A stretch of DNA of 64,000 bases from SVEL01 sp045123575 (GTDB lineage Bacteria; Bacillota; Clostridia; Lachnospirales; Lachnospiraceae): the NCBI GenBank assembly GCA_045123575.1, contig JBGVKG010000015.1:55756-119755 (forward strand), written 5' to 3'. Both the position numbers and the translations under genes were made by a program. The notes below the pieces were generated by a model, which saw nothing but the letters and a program-made list of their open reading frames with translations, did no database searches and was not told the DNA's origin. Shown here piece by piece: positions 54,642 through 61,447 of this stretch. How positions within the stretch are numbered: position 1 is the stretch's first letter; each line of letters opens with the position of its first letter.

Positions 54642-55199
54642 ATGAGTAAATTCGGTGATAAGTTTTTAAACCTTTTAAGATTAAATGATGATGAATACGA
54701 TGATTATGACGATTATGATGATTACGATGACTATGATGATGAGCCAAAGAAGTCTTATAAGAAGTCACAGAAAGAAGATTATAGCTATGACGATGAGCTA
54801 GTAGCGCCTGCTAAGACAACAGAGACACAAAAAGCTGCAGCTACTAAGACTAATCCTAAGGTTACAGCCCCAAGAAATAGCAAAGTAGTTCCTATGAGAA
54901 CAGGGAGAAATAATATGGAAGTATGTGTAATAAAGCCAGCAAATGTTGATGATGCAAGGGAAATTACAGACACACTTTTAAGTGGTAGAGCTGTTATACT
55001 TAATCTTGAAGGACTTCATGTAGATATAGCACAGAGAATCATCGATTTCACATCAGGTTCATGCTATTCTATTAATGGTAACCTCCAGAAAGTATCAAGC
55101 TACATATTTATTATTACACCAGAATCTGTTGAAATCTCAGGTGATTTCCAAGAGTTACTTGGTGGCGGTTTCGATGTTGCAAATTTCAAGCAGCAGTAA
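54642..55199 (+). CDS. sepF: cell division protein SepF
   Basis: SepF binds FtsZ and the membrane and shapes the division septum. The 185 residues have an N-terminal amphipathic start (MSKFGDKFLNLLRL), an acidic Asp/Tyr repeat at about 16-34, a variable linker, and the SepF core (VCVIKPANVDDAREITDTLL near 93, with RAVILNLEGLHVDIAQRIIDF and GSCYSINGNLQKVSSYIFIITP). The Asp-Asp-Tyr repeat is unusually regular. It lies 19 bases after ylmE. Confidence 0.94.
   Translation: MSKFGDKFLNLLRLNDDEYDDYDDYDDYDDYDDEPKKSYKKSQKEDYSYDDELVAPAKTTETQKAAATKTNPKVTAPRNSKVVPMRTGRNNMEVCVIKPANVDDAREITDTLLSGRAVILNLEGLHVDIAQRIIDFTSGSCYSINGNLQKVSSYIFIITPESVEISGDFQELLGGGFDVANFKQQ
54687..54743 (+). repeat. Asp-Asp-Tyr coding repeat in sepF
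   Basis: Nineteen codons encode a DDEY start and then five DDY-type units before DDE. The 9-bp units differ at third positions (GAT/GAC, TAT/TAC), so the repeat is old enough to have diverged and is kept at the protein level. Confidence 0.85.
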
Positions 55200-55225
55200 A
55201 TATATTAATTTAATCGCAATTATAA

Positions 55226-55268
55226 GTCCTCTGGCCAAAACATGTTTGTCTTGTTTAGACCGGAGGAT
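55226..55268 (+). other. hairpin in the sepF-lspA gap
   Basis: TCCTCTGG (55227-55234) pairs with CCGGAGGA (55260-55267) with one wobble. After an internal loop, AAACA (55238-55242) pairs with TGTTT (55252-55256). No T run follows directly, so it may be an attenuator, an RNA processing site or a weak terminator inside the operon. No known RNA family comes to mind. The rest of the 167-base gap shows nothing I can name. Confidence 0.45.
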
Positions 55269-55366
55269 GTTTATTATATTTTATAAATTAAAGCTTTTTA
55301 ATATAAAAGCATTACAAAACAATGAAAAATATGCTTTGTATAAAGTGTAGGAAAGATAGGTTTGAA

Positions 55367-55993
55367 ATGGAAACTATACAGACAGAAACAAAGAATCATA
55401 AGCAGCATCACTTAAACAATTCTATAGGTAAATGGATAATCTATGGATTGATTATTGTATTTTTATTATTTTTAGATCAATGGACAAAGAAAATAGCTAT
55501 TACAAATCTTAAGGATAAGAATTCTTTTGTGATTTTAAAAGATATTTTCGAATTCTCATATGTAGAAAACCGTGGAGCTGCTTTTGGCATGCTTACAGGC
55601 AGAGTTGATTTCTTTGTTATAATCACATGTATACTTGTACCAATATTAATATACGCTATATGTAAGATTCATACTATCATTAATACATATTCTGACAGTG
55701 TAAACGTAAAATGGTACAAAATATTACAGTTTGATTTGGTGGTTTTGATAGCTGGTGCATTGGGTAATTTTATTGATAGAATTTTCAATGGATATGTGGT
55801 TGATTTCTTATATTTTAAATTAATCGATTTTCCAGTGTTCAATGTGGCTGATATATATGTTACCTTAGCTACTATATTACTTTTGTATTTAATGTTCTTT
55901 ATATTCAAAGAAAGAGAGCTTGATTATATATTATGCTCTAAGAAAAAATGGAATGAGATTTCTTGCAAGGAATATAAAGATGAACATAAATAA
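55367..55993 (+). CDS. lspA: lipoprotein signal peptidase LspA
   Basis: LspA cuts signal peptides of lipid-modified prolipoproteins in the membrane. The 208-residue protein has four membrane segments and the conserved blocks FLDQWTKKIAI, VENRGAAFGML, GALGNFIDRIFNGYVVDFLYF and FPVFNVADIYVTLA; Asp of NFIDR and Asp of NVAD form the aspartic dyad. I start at ATG 55367, preceded by AGATAGG; an ATG at 55322 is in frame but has no ribosome site. Extra N- and C-terminal tails make it longer than most (about 160). Confidence 0.93.
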   Translation: METIQTETKNHKQHHLNNSIGKWIIYGLIIVFLLFLDQWTKKIAITNLKDKNSFVILKDIFEFSYVENRGAAFGMLTGRVDFFVIITCILVPILIYAICKIHTIINTYSDSVNVKWYKILQFDLVVLIAGALGNFIDRIFNGYVVDFLYFKLIDFPVFNVADIYVTLATILLLYLMFFIFKERELDYILCSKKKWNEISCKEYKDEHK

Positions 55994-56042
55994 GATAATA
56001 CATGATATTGAAACTATAACTAATTTAAGGAATGATTAAACT

Positions 56043-56954
56043 ATGAACATAACAAATATAGTTGTATCTGAAGATGACGAGCTTGTAAGAATAGATAAAT
56101 ATTTATCAATGACATCCCCTGAACTCACTAGAAACCGGATACAAGGGCTTATTTCTGAAGGTAATATAACTGTAAATGATAAAGTAGTAAAAGCAAGCTA
56201 CAAAGTATGTGAGAATGATGTTATAAAGATGCTTATTCCAGATGCAGTTCCGGTTGATATTCCGGCAGAGAATATACCTTTAGATATTGTATACGAGGAC
56301 GATGACATTCTTATAATCAACAAACCTAAGGGAATGGTTGTCCATCCTGCACCAGGGCACTACACTGGTACATTAGTAAATGCATTGATGTATCATTGTA
56401 AGGATAAGTTATCAGGAATAAACGGAGAGTTAAGACCTGGAATCGTTCATAGAATAGATATGGATACAACAGGTCTATTGATAATATGTAAAAACGATAT
56501 TGCTCATAATTTTATAGCAGAGCAGTTAAAAGAGCATTCTATAACAAGAAAATATCAAGCTATCGTGTACAATGCCTTTAATGAAGAGGAAGGTACTGTA
56601 GAAGGAAATATAGGAAGACATCCTCAGGAACGTAAGAAAATGGCAATTGTTCCAGATGGAAGACATGCTGTTACACATTATAAAGTACTTAAAAATATGG
56701 GGAAATATGCCCTTGTTGAATGCCAGTTAGAAACAGGTAGAACTCATCAGATTCGTGTTCATATGACAAGTATAAAGCACCCACTGTTAGGAGACGAGTT
56801 GTACGGACCAAAGAATTGTCCATTTAAGCTACAAGGACAGGTATTACATGCAAAAACCATAGGATTTATTCATCCTACGACAAAAGAATATATAGAATTT
56901 GATTCTGAATTGCCAGATTATTTTAAAGGATTAATTGATAAATTATCAACATAA
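56043..56954 (+). CDS. RluA-family pseudouridine synthase (RluD-like)
   Basis: The 303 residues include an S4 domain (VRIDKYLSMTSPELTRNRIQGLI), the catalytic GIVHRIDMDTTGLLIICKND at about 137 with the nucleophile Asp, and GRTHQIRVHMTSIKHPLLGD at about 236. The order S4-catalytic and the position next to lspA are the same as for the ylyB-type gene of many Firmicutes, probably forming pseudouridines in helix 69 of 23S rRNA. Confidence 0.92.
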   Translation: MNITNIVVSEDDELVRIDKYLSMTSPELTRNRIQGLISEGNITVNDKVVKASYKVCENDVIKMLIPDAVPVDIPAENIPLDIVYEDDDILIINKPKGMVVHPAPGHYTGTLVNALMYHCKDKLSGINGELRPGIVHRIDMDTTGLLIICKNDIAHNFIAEQLKEHSITRKYQAIVYNAFNEEEGTVEGNIGRHPQERKKMAIVPDGRHAVTHYKVLKNMGKYALVECQLETGRTHQIRVHMTSIKHPLLGDELYGPKNCPFKLQGQVLHAKTIGFIHPTTKEYIEFDSELPDYFKGLIDKLST

Positions 56955-56985
56955 TAAAATTATGTAAACTTATGGAGGTGTTTAT

Positions 56986-57615
56986 ATGGATAAGCATATA
57001 GTTATAACTATTGGACGACAATTTGGTAGCGGCGGACGTGAAATCGGAAATATTGTTGCGCAAAAATTAGGAATAAAATGCTATGATAAGGAATTACTAA
57101 ACGAAGCTGCTAAGGAAAGCGGTTTATGTGAAAAAATATTTGAAGTTCATGATGAAAAACCAACTAGAAGCTTTTTATATTCGTTAGTTATGGATTCGTA
57201 TGCTATGGGATATGCGCCAAGTAGTCATGTAGATATGCCTATAGGTCAAAAGCTTTTTTTAGCACAGTTTGAGACTATTAAGAATATTGCTGCACGTGAA
57301 TCATGTGTAATCGTTGGAAGATGCGCTGATTATGCTTTAGAGAATAATGAAGACTTAATCTCTTTATTTATACATAGCAATATGGACGCACGTATTAAAC
57401 GTATTATGGAAAAACGTAACATATCTAAGGCTGATGATTCCAAAGATTTGATAATTAAAACAGATAAACAACGTGCATCTTATTATAATAGCTACGCCAA
57501 TAAAAAATGGGGAGACTCTAAAACTTACAATATGTCAATAGATAGCAGCTTGTTAGGTATAGAAGGCACTGCAGATATAATCGTTGAATTAGTTAATAAG
57601 AAATTAAATATGTAA
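56986..57615 (+). CDS. cytidylate kinase-like family protein
   Basis: The 209-residue protein has a P-loop-like ITIGRQFGSGGREIGNIVAQ at residue 7 and KCYDKELLNEAAKESG following, the pattern of the cytidylate kinase-like family. Its modified GSGGRE loop sets it apart from true Cmk. CVIVGRCADYAL at about 105 and a lid region near 140-170 fit a nucleoside phosphate kinase fold. The substrate is unproven. It ends the cluster; AGGTG lies before the ATG and a terminator follows. Confidence 0.82.
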   Translation: MDKHIVITIGRQFGSGGREIGNIVAQKLGIKCYDKELLNEAAKESGLCEKIFEVHDEKPTRSFLYSLVMDSYAMGYAPSSHVDMPIGQKLFLAQFETIKNIAARESCVIVGRCADYALENNEDLISLFIHSNMDARIKRIMEKRNISKADDSKDLIIKTDKQRASYYNSYANKKWGDSKTYNMSIDSSLLGIEGTADIIVELVNKKLNM

Positions 57616-57621
57616 ACATAT

Positions 57622-57646
57622 AAGGGGCTTGTAAAAAGGCCCCTTT
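57622..57646 (+). terminator. terminator after the cytidylate kinase-like gene
   Basis: AAGGGGC (57622-57628) pairs with GCCCCTT (57639-57645), followed by a T and a mixed run; a second, longer hairpin follows at 57662. Confidence 0.65.
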
Positions 57647-57661
57647 CGTGTTAAAATAATA

Positions 57662-57699
57662 ACACCACTTCGTAAAACCTGCGTTTTGCGAAGTGGTGT
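57662..57699. terminator. long hairpin between convergent genes
   Basis: ACACCACTTCGTAAAAC (57662-57678) pairs over 17 positions, with one G-T, with GTTTTGCGAAGTGGTGT (57683-57699) around a CTGC loop. On the minus strand it is followed by TATTATTTT, so it probably ends the minus-strand membrane protein gene; on the + strand it backs up the hairpin before it. Confidence 0.65.
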
Positions 57700-57740
57700 A
57701 TATGACTTTATATACTTCTTTTCTTAGTAAAATATGTATA

Positions 57741-58175
57741 TTAGTTGATGTGCTTAGCAATCATACCATCGATTAAAGGAAGCTTAATTGTCTTGCCCTT
57801 AAATGCCATAATAGCTAAGATAAGTAAGAATACCTTCTCAAAGACAAAAATAATTGTCTTGAACCAGCTTATAAGACCAATTGAATCTGTGATTGCAAAT
57901 GGAATCCACTGTAAGAAGAAATTAATAAATGCAAATAAATCGAACACGAAGCCGAAGAAGAAATTTACTAATGTAAATAATAATACGATTAAAACAGCCT
58001 TAAGTGTGCTTGCCTTAAGCCATAAATCTTCTTCCTTGTATAAGATGAAAGCTACTAACAATATAAATGGTAATGTAAAAATGTAAGATGAGCTTACAAA
58101 TTCAACGATAATAGCTAACAAGAATACAAGACCTGCTGTCATGCATGTTGAAATACCTAACTTGCTCTTATTCAT
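57741..58175 (-). CDS. small membrane protein of unknown function (Tic20/DUF4870-like)
   Basis: The 144 residues form about four membrane segments (about 10-28, 33-46, 58-85 and 105-125). The tail MAFKGKTIKLPLIDGMIAKHIN resembles the end of small Tic20/DUF4870-type proteins, where a similar (G)K-x3-LP-x-I-x2 block occurs. This is a weak match, so function is open. It has a strong promoter of its own, is divergent from ttcA and has a GGAGGT ribosome site. Confidence 0.6.
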   Translation of the reverse strand: MNKSKLGISTCMTAGLVFLLAIIVEFVSSSYIFTLPFILLVAFILYKEEDLWLKASTLKAVLIVLLFTLVNFFFGFVFDLFAFINFFLQWIPFAITDSIGLISWFKTIIFVFEKVFLLILAIMAFKGKTIKLPLIDGMIAKHIN

Positions 58176-58239
58176 GTTACTTGTACCTCCACGATTATTT
58201 ACTTTAAGAACTACTCTTCTGTCTTAAAGCATTAAATTT

Positions 58240-58268
58240 ATTATAGATTATTTAACGACTTTAGTCAA
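58240..58268 (-). promoter_or_regulatory. strong sigma-A promoter for the small membrane protein gene
   Basis: On the minus strand, TTGACT (58268 to 58263) and a perfect TATAAT (58245 to 58240) are separated by 17 bases. This is one of the best consensus matches in the window; the ATG is about 65 bases downstream. Confidence 0.7.
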
Positions 58269-58299
58269 CAATAAACAACATATTATAGGAGATTATATT

Positions 58300-59058
58300 A
58301 TGAAATTACAACAATTATTAAGTTTTACAAGACGAGCTGTTGATGACTACAATATGATTGAAGACGGCGACGTTATAGCTATCGGTATATCTGGTGGTAA
58401 GGATAGTCTCACCCTACTCTATGCCCTTCACGGTTTAAAACGCTTCTACCCTAAGTCATTTTCTATAAAAGCTATAACAGTAGACTTAGGTTTAGGCATT
58501 CAAAAGCTTGATGAAATAGCCAACTTATGTGAATCTATGGATATAGAATATCATATTGTTAAAACAGAGATAGGTGACATTATATTTAATGAGCGTCAAG
58601 AGTCCAATCCTTGTTCATTATGCGCAAAAATGCGTAAAGGTGCATTAAACGATAAGGCTTTAGAAATTGGTTGTAATAAGATAGCTTATGCTCATCACAG
58701 AGATGACATTATAGAAACTATGATGCTTTCACTTATATTCGAGGGACGCTTCTACTCTTTTTCACCTAAAACTTATCTGGATAGAAGTAACCTCACTCTT
58801 ATAAGACCACTTATGTATGCAAGCGAATTCGATATAAAAGGTTTCCAAAATAAAATGGACCTTCCAGTAGCTAAAAATCCATGTCCTGTAGACGGCCACA
58901 CAAAGAGACAATATGTCAAAGACCTTATAAATAGTTTAAATAGAGAATATCCTGGTGTAAGAGAACGTTTCTTTACTGCTATTTTAGATGGCAATATTAA
59001 AGGTTGGCCTATACCAGAGCCTAGAAAACCGCGAACAAAGACTAAAAAAGAGGTGTAA
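58300..59058 (+). CDS. ttcA: tRNA 2-thiocytidine synthetase TtcA
   Basis: TtcA is an adenylating iron-sulphur enzyme that converts C32 of certain tRNAs to 2-thiocytidine. The 252-residue protein has the PP-loop GISGGKDSLTLLYAL at about residue 30, CSLCAKMRKGAL (CxxC) near 108 and YAHHRDDIIETMMLSL near 128, plus a later CPVDGHTKRQ. These cysteines hold a [4Fe-4S] cluster. Length is slightly shorter than in E. coli. TAGGAG precedes the ATG and the recombinase gene follows after two bases. Confidence 0.9.
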   Translation: MKLQQLLSFTRRAVDDYNMIEDGDVIAIGISGGKDSLTLLYALHGLKRFYPKSFSIKAITVDLGLGIQKLDEIANLCESMDIEYHIVKTEIGDIIFNERQESNPCSLCAKMRKGALNDKALEIGCNKIAYAHHRDDIIETMMLSLIFEGRFYSFSPKTYLDRSNLTLIRPLMYASEFDIKGFQNKMDLPVAKNPCPVDGHTKRQYVKDLINSLNREYPGVRERFFTAILDGNIKGWPIPEPRKPRTKTKKEV

Positions 59059-59060
59059 AT

Positions 59061-60119
59061 ATGGCTAAAAACGATAAAACGTATCATACTCAAAAAAATA
59101 AAGAACAGATGATAAAACTAGATGAAATGTTAAAAGAATTACCTAAGTTTTGTACGACTTTCTTTAGAGGAATTGAACACACTACTGCTACATCTACTAG
59201 GTTAGGATATGCGTATGATTTAAGAATATTCTTTAATTATATAAAGGAAAACAATCCTAAATATAATAATAAACCCATAAGAGAGTTTGATTTAAGCTTA
59301 CTTGACCAGTTAGATACTGTAGATATAGAGGAATATCTTCACTATCTTCAGATGTATTTTAAAGATGACACTGAATATATGAATAAGGAACAAGGCGTAA
59401 AACGTAAATTTTCAGCATTAAGACAGTTGTATAACTATCTTTATTGCCATGATATGATAAAAAACAATCCAGCTTCAAAGGTATCTACACCTAAACTCCA
59501 TAGTAAAGAAATCATACGATTAGATCCTAATGAGATTGCAGATATGCTAGATCAAGCTGAATCTGGAGTTAAGCTTACAAAAAAGCAACAGGAATCTCAT
59601 GAAAAAACAAAGCTACGTGACGTAGCATTACTTACACTACTACTTGGAACCGGTATCAGAGTATCTGAATGTGTTGGTCTTGATGTAAATGATGTAGACT
59701 TTGATAATGGATGCATAAAAGTTGTGCGTAAAGGTGGAAAGGAAGCTATCGTATACTTCGGTGATGAAGTGGAAAATGCTCTCCTAGAATACATAGAACA
59801 TCGATTAGAGATATTTAAGCCCATTGATGAAGATGCTGATGCTTTATTTATATCATCAAAACATAGACGTATAAGTGTTCGAGCAGTTGAACTCCTTGTT
59901 AAAAAATATGCTTCGCTTACAACTACATTAAAACACATAACACCACATAAACTGCGTAGTACATACGGAACACAATTATATAAAGAAACAGGTGATATCT
60001 ATCTTGTTGCAGACGTTTTAGGACATAAGGATGTCAATACAACAAAAAAACATTATGCAGCTATAGATGATGAACGTCGTCTTAAGATACGTAATGCCGT
60101 TCAATTACGTGAAAAATAA
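59061..60119 (+). CDS. tyrosine recombinase, XerC/XerD-like
   Basis: The 352 residues have an N-terminal SAM-like core-binding domain (about 20-150) and a catalytic domain. Active-site residues are visible: Arg in LLGTGIRVSECVGL near 197, Lys in VVRKGGKEAIV, HKLRSTYG (H-x-x-R) near 305, and His/Tyr in LGHKDVNTTKKHYAA near 329. There are no excisionase, att-like repeats or other mobile genes around it, and it is tightly linked to ttcA, so a chromosomal Xer-type role is more likely than an integrase of an element. Confidence 0.88.
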   Translation: MAKNDKTYHTQKNKEQMIKLDEMLKELPKFCTTFFRGIEHTTATSTRLGYAYDLRIFFNYIKENNPKYNNKPIREFDLSLLDQLDTVDIEEYLHYLQMYFKDDTEYMNKEQGVKRKFSALRQLYNYLYCHDMIKNNPASKVSTPKLHSKEIIRLDPNEIADMLDQAESGVKLTKKQQESHEKTKLRDVALLTLLLGTGIRVSECVGLDVNDVDFDNGCIKVVRKGGKEAIVYFGDEVENALLEYIEHRLEIFKPIDEDADALFISSKHRRISVRAVELLVKKYASLTTTLKHITPHKLRSTYGTQLYKETGDIYLVADVLGHKDVNTTKKHYAAIDDERRLKIRNAVQLREK

Positions 60120-60164
60120 GTTTACAAAAGTCATAGTGTATTAAATAAATTAACCTATATCTTA

Positions 60165-60527
60165 CTACTCTTGTGCTACATATACAGGAACTATAATATA
60201 GTTACCCGCTGTAATATTATCATCACGAACCATATTGTTTATACTAAGTATATCATCAATATACTGTTTGGTAGTATTCTTAGACAATGAAGAATCATTA
60301 TACTGAAGGGCGATACTCCATAAAGTGTCGCCTTCTTCTATCTGTACTGACTTATATTGCTTCATAACAGGTTTCTCTCCACCCTTTGCCGTTATATTGA
60401 GAATACCTGCAACACATATAAATAAAGCTAAAAAGCCCACAAAACAGAGCTTAAAAAGCTTACTGTTTAAATGCCTGCTTGTTTTTCTGTTTTTCTTTCT
60501 TCTAATACTATTTATTCTTGTATTCAT
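60165..60527 (-). CDS. LysM-domain membrane protein, YneA-like
   Basis: The 120 residues have a basic start, one membrane helix (about 25-47) and a LysM domain at about 60-118 (VQIEEGDTLWSIALQYN and later NNMVRDDNITAGNYIIVP). It is divergent from lexA across a cluster of SOS boxes. B. subtilis yneA, an SOS-induced division inhibitor with a LysM domain, lies in the same place relative to lexA. So this is probably the SOS cell division suppressor. ATG 60527 follows GAGGAG by eight bases; a GTG at 60536 is the upstream alternative. Confidence 0.8.
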   Translation of the reverse strand: MNTRINSIRRKKNRKTSRHLNSKLFKLCFVGFLALFICVAGILNITAKGGEKPVMKQYKSVQIEEGDTLWSIALQYNDSSLSKNTTKQYIDDILSINNMVRDDNITAGNYIIVPVYVAQE

Positions 60528-60572
60528 ATTCAACACTCCTCTTCATTAGTATCGGTATTTAATCAACTTGAC

Positions 60573-60586
60573 CGAACAATTGTTTG
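60573..60586. promoter_or_regulatory. LexA (SOS) box 1
   Basis: CGAACAATTGTTTG is a near-perfect match to the Firmicutes SOS operator CGAACRNRYGTTYC. It is closest to the yneA-like gene, about 45 bases upstream of its start. Confidence 0.8.
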
Positions 60587-60612
60587 TTTTGTTATATTTT
60601 CATACTAGCACT

Positions 60613-60626
60613 CGAACAATTGTTTG
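60613..60626. promoter_or_regulatory. LexA (SOS) box 2
   Basis: CGAACAATTGTTTG is identical in all 14 positions to box 1, centre to centre 40 bases away (about four helical turns), between the two divergent genes. Confidence 0.8.
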
Positions 60627-60638
60627 TCAAGTCTTTTT

Positions 60639-60652
60639 CGAACAAATGTTTT
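60639..60652. promoter_or_regulatory. LexA (SOS) box 3
   Basis: CGAACAAATGTTTT keeps both half-sites CGAAC and GTTT. It lies 10 bases before the lexA -35 box, 26 bases from box 2. Confidence 0.7.
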
Positions 60653-60661
60653 AAAACTTTG

Positions 60662-60690
60662 TTGCTATCCGAACTAAAGTATGTTATACT
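60662..60690 (+). promoter_or_regulatory. lexA promoter
   Basis: TTGCTA (60662-60667) and TATACT (60685-60690) are 17 bases apart, with TGT directly before the -10. A weaker SOS box lies in its spacer. The lexA ATG is 44 bases downstream behind AAGGAGG. Confidence 0.65.
60670..60683. promoter_or_regulatory. LexA (SOS) box 4, weak
   Basis: CGAACTAAAGTATG has a full left half-site and a partial right one. It sits exactly between the -35 and -10 boxes of the lexA promoter, where a repressor would block RNA polymerase. Confidence 0.5.
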
Positions 60691-60733
60691 TTTAATAACT
60701 TATTAAGAAAGATATTTGTAAGGAGGTATTTTT

Positions 60734-61351
60734 ATGTCGCAGGGCAAGATTACTGATAAGCAGAATGAGATATTAGAGTATATTAAGAAAGAAACTTTAT
60801 CAAAGGGCTACCCACCAACAGTGCGTGATATTTGTACTGCTGTTAATTTAAAGTCTACTTCTTCTGTTCATGCTCATCTTGAAACTTTAGAGAAGAATGG
60901 ATATATCAGAAGAGACCCAACCAAGCCTAGAGCTATTGAGATTATAGATGAGAATTTTAATCTTACAAGACGTGAGATGATTAATGTGCCGATGATTGGC
61001 CGTGTAGCTGCTGGAGAGCCTATATTGGCTACTGAGAACATCGAGAACTACTTCCCAGTTCCTTCAGAGTTCATGCCTAACGCTGAGGTATTTATGCTTG
61101 AAATCAAAGGTGACAGTATGATAAATGTGTGTATCTAAAACAGAGACTGGATATTTGTTGAGAAATGTAACACAGCTCGCAATGGTGATATTGTGGTTGC
61201 ACTTATTGATGACTCTGCTACTGTTAAAACTTTTTATAAAGAAAATGGTCATATTAGATTACAGCCTGAGAACGACAACTTAGACCCTATCATTGTTCCT
61301 GATTGTCAGATATTAGGTAAAGTTGTGAGCCTGTATCGACCTAGAATGTAG
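60734..61351 (+). pseudogene. lexA: LexA repressor gene interrupted by an in-frame TAA stop
   Basis: LexA represses the SOS regulon and cuts itself when RecA is activated. Translation from ATG 60734 gives the winged-helix DNA-binding domain (about 1-75), the Ala93-Gly94 cleavage site (GRVAAGEP) and Ser128 (GDSM). A TAA at 61136-61138 then ends it after 134 residues. The same frame continues open to TAG at 61349-61351 with the normal rest of LexA (NRDWIFVEKCNTARNGDIVVAL, with Lys165, and RLQPENDNLDPIIVPDCQILGK). Offset from E. coli LexA is nine for all active-site residues, and the complete length of 205 codons is typical. The lost codon is likely Tyr or Phe in GI(Y/F)NRD, and the preceding Gly is Cys. 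The truncated product lacks the Lys and the dimer part. Sequencing error is possible. Confidence 0.88.
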
Positions 61352-61380
61352 TTTCTATATAGATATAACATAAAGCAACA

Positions 61381-61436
61381 AAAAAACACTCGAAATACTA
61401 AATGCACACAGCATTCTAGCTTTTCGGGTGTTTTTC
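61381..61436. terminator. terminator between lexA and the convergent sigma-like gene
   Basis: AAAAAACACTCGAAA (61381-61395) pairs with TTTCGGGTGTTTTT (61422-61435) with one G-T; an inner stem CTA-AATGC / GCATT-TAG continues it. A and T runs flank the stem, so it may work in both directions. Confidence 0.8.
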
Positions 61437-61447
61437 ATTCTATGTAC

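Noticed and set aside
59061..60119. integrase of a mobile element
   Set aside because: No tRNA-derived att site, no direct repeats and no phage or conjugation genes are near it; it is tied to ttcA.
60734..61138. lexA as a complete short gene of 134 residues
   Set aside because: The same frame continues past the TAA with the conserved end of LexA and reaches a length of 205 codons, so the short frame is a truncated form, not a different protein.
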